Part shown: positions 59,609 to 64,000 of the stretch, in pieces | Layout: each line of letters starts with the position of its first letter | Position numbering within the stretch: position 1 is the first letter of the stretch | Origin: Pseudoxanthomonas suwonensis J47 | GTDB lineage: Bacteria; Pseudomonadota; Gammaproteobacteria; Xanthomonadales; Xanthomonadaceae | Assembly (NCBI RefSeq): GCF_000513955.1 | Contig: NZ_AZUZ01000009.1 | Coordinates: forward strand, 70,121 to 134,120 | Reading direction: 5' to 3' | DNA length: 64,000 bases | Notes under the pieces: generated by a model | What the model was told of the DNA's origin: nothing | Databases searched by the model: none | The model's input: only the letters and a program-made list of their open reading frames with translations | Made by a program: the position numbers and the translations under genes

Positions 59609-59694
59609 GAAAAAGCAGAGGCGAAAGCACCGGCACGGCCGGAAGGTGCCCGCGCTTTCCACGAATCACAAATATCGAATCACTACTCACGGCT

Positions 59695-60243
59695 CTATTT
59701 CCTCCACGCCAGCTTCGTGCTCACGCCCAGGCGCTGCGCGGTGGCGCGCACGTGGGCGTGGGTCAGGGCGATGGCCAGGGCGTCGGCGGCGTCGGCCTGG
59801 ATCTTCCCGCTCAGCCCCAGCATGGCCGCGACCATGTGCTGGATCTGTGCCTTGTCCGCCGCGCCGGTGCCGACCACGGCCAGCTTCACCTCGCGCGCGG
59901 CGTACTCGCTGACCGGCAGGTCGCGCAGCACCACCGCGCTGATCGCCGCGCCGCGGGCCTGGCCGAGCTTGAGCGCCGAGTCGGCGCTGCGGCCGACGAA
60001 CACCTGCTCGATCGCCACTTCCTGCGGCCGGTACTCCTCGATCAGCGCCGACAGCCCATGCAGCAGCCGCTTCAGCCGCGCGGCGAAGTCGCCCTCGCCC
60101 AGCAGCACCAGCGGCTGGTGATGGACATGGCGCACGCGGCCGCCCGGCTCCACGTCGATGATGCCGATGCCGGTGCGCTGCGACCCCGGGTCGATGCCGA
60201 GGATGCGCACGCGCGGCGCGGCGGCCACGGGCACGACGCTCAC
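59695..60243 (-). CDS. ruvC: Holliday junction resolvase RuvC
   Basis: Endonuclease that resolves Holliday junctions with RuvAB. 182 residues. Catalytic acids in [12 protein letters not shown] (Asp18), [22 protein letters not shown] and [16 protein letters not shown]. The start is GTG 60243, with GGAGG seven bases upstream; no ATG is available close to the domain. Sits 68 bases after yebC in the same orientation. Confidence 0.93.
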   Translation of the reverse strand: MSVVPVAAAPRVRILGIDPGSQRTGIGIIDVEPGGRVRHVHHQPLVLLGEGDFAARLKRLLHGLSALIEEYRPQEVAIEQVFVGRSADSALKLGQARGAAISAVVLRDLPVSEYAAREVKLAVVGTGAADKAQIQHMVAAMLGLSGKIQADAADALAIALTHAHVRATAQRLGVSTKLAWRK

Positions 60244-60310
60244 CGTTCCGCCTCCGGGGATGCGATCCGGGCCGCTGCCGCCACCGCTTCGCCCCCGGGC
60301 GGGCACATCG

Positions 60311-61033
60311 TCAGCCGGCGTCGCCCAGGTCGGCGTTGGAATAGACGTTCTGCACGTCGTCCAGGTCCTCGAGCATGTGCAGGAGCTTCTGCACCTGCTG
60401 CGCGGTCTCGCCGGACACGGCGATGTCATTGTCGGCGCGGAAGGTCACCTCGGCATAGCCCGGGGCCAGGCCGGCGGCTTCCATCGCCTGCTTCACCGCC
60501 TCGAAGTTCTCCGGCGCGGTGACCACGTCGATGGCGCCGTCGTCCGGGTACACGACCACGTCGTCGGCACCGGCTTCGATCGCCGCCTCGGTCACCTTCT
60601 CCTCGTCGGCGCCCTCGTAGCTGAGCACGCCCAGGCGCTTGAACATGAAGGCCACCGAGCCCTCGGTACCCATGTTGCCGCCGCACTTGGAGAAGGCGTG
60701 GCGCACGTCGGCCACGGTGCGCACGCGGTTGTCGGTCAGGCAGTCGACGATCACCGCCACGCCGCCGGGGGCGTAGCCCTCGTAGCGCACTTCCTCGTAC
60801 TCGACCCCTTCCAGCTCGCCGGTGGCCTTCTTGATCGCGCGCTCGATCACGTCCTTGGACATGTTCGAGTCCAGCGCCTTGTCCACCGCCGCGCGCAGGC
60901 GCGGGTTGTTGGCCGGATCGCCGCCGCCGGAGCGGGCAGCGACGCTGATCTCGCGGATCAGCTTGGTGAAGATCTTGCCGCGGCGGGCGTCGCTGGCGTT
61001 CTTGCGGGCTTCGATCGAGGGACCACGACCCAT
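60311..61033 (-). CDS. yebC: YebC/PmpR family regulator or translation factor
   Basis: 240-residue cytoplasmic protein of the YebC family. [22 protein letters not shown] at the start, [43 protein letters not shown] and the acidic C-terminal domain ending [15 protein letters not shown]. YebC proteins were described as DNA-binding regulators and more recently as ribosome-associated factors for proline stretches. Upstream of ruvC, its usual neighbour. Confidence 0.95.
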   Translation of the reverse strand: MGRGPSIEARKNASDARRGKIFTKLIREISVAARSGGGDPANNPRLRAAVDKALDSNMSKDVIERAIKKATGELEGVEYEEVRYEGYAPGGVAVIVDCLTDNRVRTVADVRHAFSKCGGNMGTEGSVAFMFKRLGVLSYEGADEEKVTEAAIEAGADDVVVYPDDGAIDVVTAPENFEAVKQAMEAAGLAPGYAEVTFRADNDIAVSGETAQQVQKLLHMLEDLDDVQNVYSNADLGDAG

Positions 61034-61065
61034 GGGGGCTTCCGTATAGCGTTTGCGAAGCGGCG

Positions 61066-61071
61066 ATTATA
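61066..61071 (-). promoter_or_regulatory. Perfect -10 box TATAAT of yebC
   Basis: GTTATAATCG on the minus strand, 33-38 bases before yebC; GCTTGG 17 bases further up is a weak -35. Likely promoter of yebC-ruvCA. Confidence 0.55.
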
Positions 61072-61099
61072 ACGGGCGCCCGCGCCGGCCAAGCCGGCG

Positions 61100-61783
61100 T
61101 CAGCCTTCCGCGTCCGCGACGAAGGCGCCGGTGCGCAGGAAGCTGGCGACCTGGCGCGCCGCCGCGGCGGAGAACACCAGTCCGGTATGGCTGGCATGCA
61201 CCTGGCAGTACGCGGCCAGCCCGGGCAGGCGGGTCTCGGCCAGCGCCACGGTGCCGTCGGAGGCCTCGTCCACCGCCGACAGGAAGCGGCCGATCCCGCG
61301 CGCCACGTCACCGGCCACCATCCCGACGGGCACCGGCCCATTCCACGGCGCGCAGCCCTGGCACAGCAGCGTGCCGCTGCGCCCCAGCGCCCAGGCCAGG
61401 CGCGGGCGCCCGGCGAGGAAGCGCGCGGTTCCGCTGCCGCGCAGCGGCGAGCCCAGGCATACCGCGCGCGCCACCGGCAGGTCCGGCGCGCGGCGCAGCG
61501 CTTCCAGCACCAGCAGCCCGCCCAGGCTGTGCCCGACCAGGTGCACCGGCGCGCCACCCCGCAGCCGCGCGACCAGCGCCTCGATGGCCGGTTCCGGGCC
61601 GCCGACGATGCTGGGATACCCGAAGATCCGCACGCGGAAGCCGTGCCGGCGCAGGCGCCAGGCCAGCGGCGCCAGCCACCAGGCCGAGTTCCACAGGCCG
61701 TGCACCAGCAGCACGCGGTCGCAGGCTCCGGCCTGCCCCTCCCTGCGCCATGGGCCGGCAGGCTCGGCCTCGCCCTCGCTCAC
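61100..61783 (-). CDS. Alpha/beta hydrolase (lipase-like)
   Basis: Predicted cytosolic serine hydrolase of 227 residues. [21 protein letters not shown] gives the oxyanion His-Gly, the nucleophile is Ser86 in [16 protein letters not shown], and the C-terminal [13 protein letters not shown] offers the His. Substrate unknown. Start is GTG 61783, overlapping the AraC-type gene stop (GTGA), so translation depends on that gene. No export signal. Confidence 0.87.
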   Translation of the reverse strand: MSEGEAEPAGPWRREGQAGACDRVLLVHGLWNSAWWLAPLAWRLRRHGFRVRIFGYPSIVGGPEPAIEALVARLRGGAPVHLVGHSLGGLLVLEALRRAPDLPVARAVCLGSPLRGSGTARFLAGRPRLAWALGRSGTLLCQGCAPWNGPVPVGMVAGDVARGIGRFLSAVDEASDGTVALAETRLPGLAAYCQVHASHTGLVFSAAAARQVASFLRTGAFVADAEG

Positions 61784-62607
61784 GCCGCCACCGCCTGCCG
61801 CTTCCAGTCGCGCGGCGACAGCCCGCTGTGCGCCTTGAACACGCGCGACAGTGCCGCCTCGCTGCCGTAGCCGACCTCGCTGGCCACGACCTTCAGCGGC
61901 CGCCCGCGGCGCAGCGCCTGCTGCGCCAGCGCCACCCGCCAGCCCTGCAGGTACTGGCCCGGGGTGATACCGACCACGTTGCGGAAGGTGGTCGCGAACA
62001 CGCTGCGCGACATGCCGGCGGCCGCGGCCAGGTCCTCCAGGCTCCAGTCCTTGGCCGGCGCGCCGTGCATGGCCACGATCGCGTGGCGCAGGCGCGGATG
62101 GCCCAGCCCGGCGAGCATGCCGCTGCCCAGCTCGCCGCGCTCCATCAGCTGGCGCAGCACCTGGATCATCACCACCTCGAACAGGCGGTCGACCATGGCC
62201 TGGCGACCGCAGCGCTGTTCGAAGGCCTCCTCGAACAGCAGCTCCAGCACCGGCGCGACGCCGTGCAGCGCCTGCAGCGGCAGGCATACGAAGGACGGCA
62301 GCGCGCCGACCAGCGGATTGGCGGCGCCGCCTTCGAAACGCAGGTTGGCGCAGGCCATGTCGGCACCGCTCTGCGGATCGCTGGAGAAGCGGTGCGCCAT
62401 CGGCCGCGGGTACAGCAGCAGGCTCGGCTCGGTGATCTGCACGGTGCTGCCGGCGTGGCTGACTTCCAGCGGCCCGCGCCGGACCAGGTGCAGCTGGCCC
62501 ATGCCGTCGACCACATCGAGGGTGTTGATCCCGCACAGCGCGCCGGCGTGGAAGACCTGCGCGCTGACCGGGAAGCGCTCCAGCAGTACGGCGAGTCGAT
62601 CGGCCAT
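61780..62607 (-). CDS. AraC-family transcriptional regulator
   Basis: 275-residue regulator with a cupin-like N-terminal sensing domain (about 1-165; [14 protein letters not shown]) and a C-terminal AraC double HTH (about 175-275): [21 protein letters not shown] and [21 protein letters not shown]. Such cupin-6 AraC regulators in Proteobacteria often control a neighbouring dehydrogenase or hydrolase. The ATG at 62607 has GGGAG six bases upstream and is preferred to one 18 codons earlier. Divergent from the secreted hydrolase gene. Confidence 0.9.
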   Translation of the reverse strand: MADRLAVLLERFPVSAQVFHAGALCGINTLDVVDGMGQLHLVRRGPLEVSHAGSTVQITEPSLLLYPRPMAHRFSSDPQSGADMACANLRFEGGAANPLVGALPSFVCLPLQALHGVAPVLELLFEEAFEQRCGRQAMVDRLFEVVMIQVLRQLMERGELGSGMLAGLGHPRLRHAIVAMHGAPAKDWSLEDLAAAAGMSRSVFATTFRNVVGITPGQYLQGWRVALAQQALRRGRPLKVVASEVGYGSEAALSRVFKAHSGLSPRDWKRQAVAA

Positions 62608-62624
62608 CTCGTACTCCCAGTCAA

Positions 62625-62643
62625 CTTTTCCGGACTTTCCGTG
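62625..62643. promoter_or_regulatory. Direct repeat CTTTTCCGG / CTTTCCGTG in divergent promoter region
   Basis: Two similar half-sites ten bases apart in the 111-base gap between the AraC gene and the divergent hydrolase. Spacing of about one helical turn fits AraC-type binding. No motif database was consulted. Confidence 0.3.
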
Positions 62644-62718
62644 CTGGAGCGTAGCAGCCAAGGCCGCAGATTACGCCTGCCCCGACGGCAACCATCCAAC
62701 ACAACGAGGAGAACGACC

Positions 62719-63666
62719 ATGAATGCCATTACCCGCCCGATCGCCGTCGGCCTGCTGGCCGTCGCCGCCCAGGCCGCGCTCCCGGCGCAGGCCGCCACCC
62801 CCGCCACGGTGCCCGCGCCCCAGGCCACCGTCGAGGGCAGCCACGTCGTCACCGCCGACGGCGTGCGCCTGTACTTCAAGGACTGGGGCCCGAAGGACGG
62901 CCCCGTCGTCACCTTCAGCCACGGCTGGCCGCTGAACTCCGACAGCTGGGAGGCGCAGATGCTGTTCCTTGCCGACCACGGCTACCGCGTCATCGCCCAC
63001 GACCGCCGCGGCCATGGGCGCTCCAGCCAGCCGTGGGACGGCAACGACATGGACCACTACGCCGACGACCTGGCGGCGGTGATCAACGCGCTGGACCTGA
63101 AGGACGTCACCCTGGTCGGCTTCTCCACCGGCGGCGGCGAGGTGGCGCGCTACATCGGCCGCCATGGCACCGCGCGGGTGAAGAAGGCGGTGCTGGTCAG
63201 CGCGGTAACGCCGTTCATGCTGCAGACCGCGGACAACCCGGAAGGCATCCCGCAGGAGGTGTTCGACGGCTTCCGGGCGGCGGCCCAGGCGAATCGTTCG
63301 CAGCAGTACCTGGACATCGCGTCGGGCCCGTTCTTCGGCTTCAACCGCCCGGGCGCGAAGGCCAGCCAGGGCCTGATCCAGTCGTTCTGGAGTGCGGGCA
63401 TGCAGGCGGGCCACAAGAACACCTACGACTCGATCGCGGCGTTCTCGGCCAGCGACTTCCGCGCCGACCTGGCGAAGTTCGATGTGCCGACGCTGGTGAT
63501 CCACGGCGACGACGACCAGATCGTGCCGGTGGATATCTCCGCCAGGGCGGTGCCGAAGTACACGAAGCACGCGCGGGTGATCCTGTACCCGGGCGCGCCG
63601 CACGGCATCACCGACACGCACAAGGACCGTCTCAACCAGGACCTGCTGGACTTCCTGCGCGAGTGA
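62719..63666 (+). CDS. Secreted alpha/beta hydrolase, non-heme chloroperoxidase/arylesterase type
   Basis: Exported hydrolase of 315 residues. Signal peptide of about 26 residues (ends AQA). [42 protein letters not shown] and the nucleophile Ser136 in [19 protein letters not shown] are marks of the chloroperoxidase subfamily; Asp264 (GDDDQIVP) and His295 ([12 protein letters not shown]) complete the triad. GAGGAG stands seven bases before the ATG. It is divergent from the AraC regulator and is its likely target. Confidence 0.92.
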   Translation: MNAITRPIAVGLLAVAAQAALPAQAATPATVPAPQATVEGSHVVTADGVRLYFKDWGPKDGPVVTFSHGWPLNSDSWEAQMLFLADHGYRVIAHDRRGHGRSSQPWDGNDMDHYADDLAAVINALDLKDVTLVGFSTGGGEVARYIGRHGTARVKKAVLVSAVTPFMLQTADNPEGIPQEVFDGFRAAAQANRSQQYLDIASGPFFGFNRPGAKASQGLIQSFWSAGMQAGHKNTYDSIAAFSASDFRADLAKFDVPTLVIHGDDDQIVPVDISARAVPKYTKHARVILYPGAPHGITDTHKDRLNQDLLDFLRE

Positions 63667-63680
63667 ACGTGATGGATGCA

Positions 63681-63724
63681 GCACACGGAAACGGCCGCGG
63701 CTTCGCGGCCGTTTTCGTGTGTGC
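63681..63724 (+). terminator. Terminator hairpin after the secreted hydrolase
   Basis: Near-perfect long stem (CACACG...ACGGCCGCG against CGCGGCCG...CGTGTGTG) around a GCTT-type loop, with TTTT in the right arm, 15 bases after the stop. Confidence 0.75.
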
Positions 63725-63827
63725 GGCGAGGCAACGCGTCTGCCCGGACCTCGGTAACGGGCGGAGTCCGACTTGTGCAATCACGACGGCCTGGTGCGGT
63801 GGCGCGAGAGCAATGTCAGAGACAAGT

Positions 63828-63853
63828 GCAACCGCAACGGCAACTGCAACTGC
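63828..63853 (+). repeat. Short GCAAC tract before repeat A3
   Basis: Four GCAAC units with one-base spacers (C, G, T, T), about 35 bases before the hairpin. Mirrors the longer tract before A1. Confidence 0.7.
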
Positions 63854-63861
63854 GTCAGCGT

Positions 63862-64000
63862 GTGCGGGCTTCGGACGGAGCCGCGGCAGCGCGGGGGTAT
63901 GGCGCATCGCGCGGTTCCGCGTCCTGCTCCAACGCGCGAGCGCGGCACATCCATGTGCCGCTTGCGCCATACCCCCGCGCTACCGCGTCTTTCGGCGCGT
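63862..64000 (+). repeat. Hairpin repeat A, copy A3
   Basis: Perfect 19-bp arms at 63888-63906 and 63963-63981 (AGCGCGGGGGTATGGCGCA and complement). Core and flanks (CGGACGGAGCCGCGGC on the left, ACCGCGTCTTTCGGCGC on the right) match A2 in inverted orientation with a single core difference. Confidence 0.88.

Larger units (their letters stand above)
63725..64000. other. Non-coding tail of the window
   Basis: 276 bases without a credible gene: a unique stretch (63725-63827), a short GCAAC tract (63828-63853) and hairpin repeat A3, cut off by the window end or nearly so. Confidence 0.8.

Overview
The window is high-GC (roughly 70% by eye) gammaproteobacterial chromosome. Gene content and order point to the Lysobacteraceae/Xanthomonadaceae (Lysobacter, Luteimonas, Pseudoxanthomonas or a close relative): a large TonB-dependent receptor, a gshB-linked Pil-Chp chemosensory cluster, tesA divergent from a ybbA/ybbP-type ABC pair, lptD-surA-pdxA, yebC-ruvC-ruvA-kup-ruvB, and a class I fructose-bisphosphate aldolase beside pyruvate kinase. 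Nearly all DNA is coding. I see no rRNA, tRNA, CRISPR array, prophage, transposase or plasmid function. The assignment to a family rests on gene recognition, not on a database search.

Layout. 1-2.0 kb: N-terminal part of a TonB-dependent receptor, cut by the window edge. 2.2-9.5 kb (all minus): response regulator, histidine kinase, MacA-like adaptor, ABC ATPase, MacB-like permease and a TPR-sulfotransferase, a probable signal-regulated export locus. 9.6-13.5 kb: tesA diverging from a ybbA/ybbP pair. 13.6-19.0 kb: housekeeping and small membrane proteins (DUF486, DUF962/Mpo1-like, YnfA, MazG, CysQ, NudE, BioA, RsmE). 19.3-31.2 kb (all minus): the type IV pilus chemosensory cluster pilG-pilH-pilI-pilJ-chpA-chpB-like-chpC, with a sigma70-like promoter ahead of pilG. 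31.4-33.3 kb: gshB and a TonB-like protein. 33.4-37.3 kb: class I aldolase, pyruvate kinase, transaldolase. 37.5-43.1 kb: MsrA, DUF2007, GlnS, an EamA exporter, a nucleoside deaminase, RlmM. 43.1-44.4 kb: a repeat-rich intergenic patch and an unrecognised 238-residue protein. 44.7-51.0 kb: Tat-exported oxidoreductase, EF-hand protein, two ubiquinone hydroxylases, a BtuM-like cobalamin transporter beside a cobalamin adenosyltransferase, and a histone-deacetylase-like hydrolase. 51.1-55.8 kb: lptD-surA-pdxA. 55.9-61.0 kb: ruvB, kup, ruvA, ruvC, yebC. 61.1-63.7 kb: two alpha/beta hydrolases around an AraC regulator. The last 330 bases hold a terminator and a repeat element.

Points of most interest: (1) the CheB-like protein of the Pil-Chp cluster has lost its visible catalytic motifs and no CheR-type gene lies in the cluster, suggesting methylation-independent surface signalling; (2) the MacA-like adaptor carries a Gln/Met-rich insert with two LTxxQ-like motifs resembling Spy/CpxP; (3) a BtuM-like S-component next to its probable metabolic partner; (4) a family of about 100-base hairpin repeats with 19-bp perfect arms, two copies of which sit next to a GCAAC-rich tract; (5) an ABC ATPase gene with no ordinary start codon.
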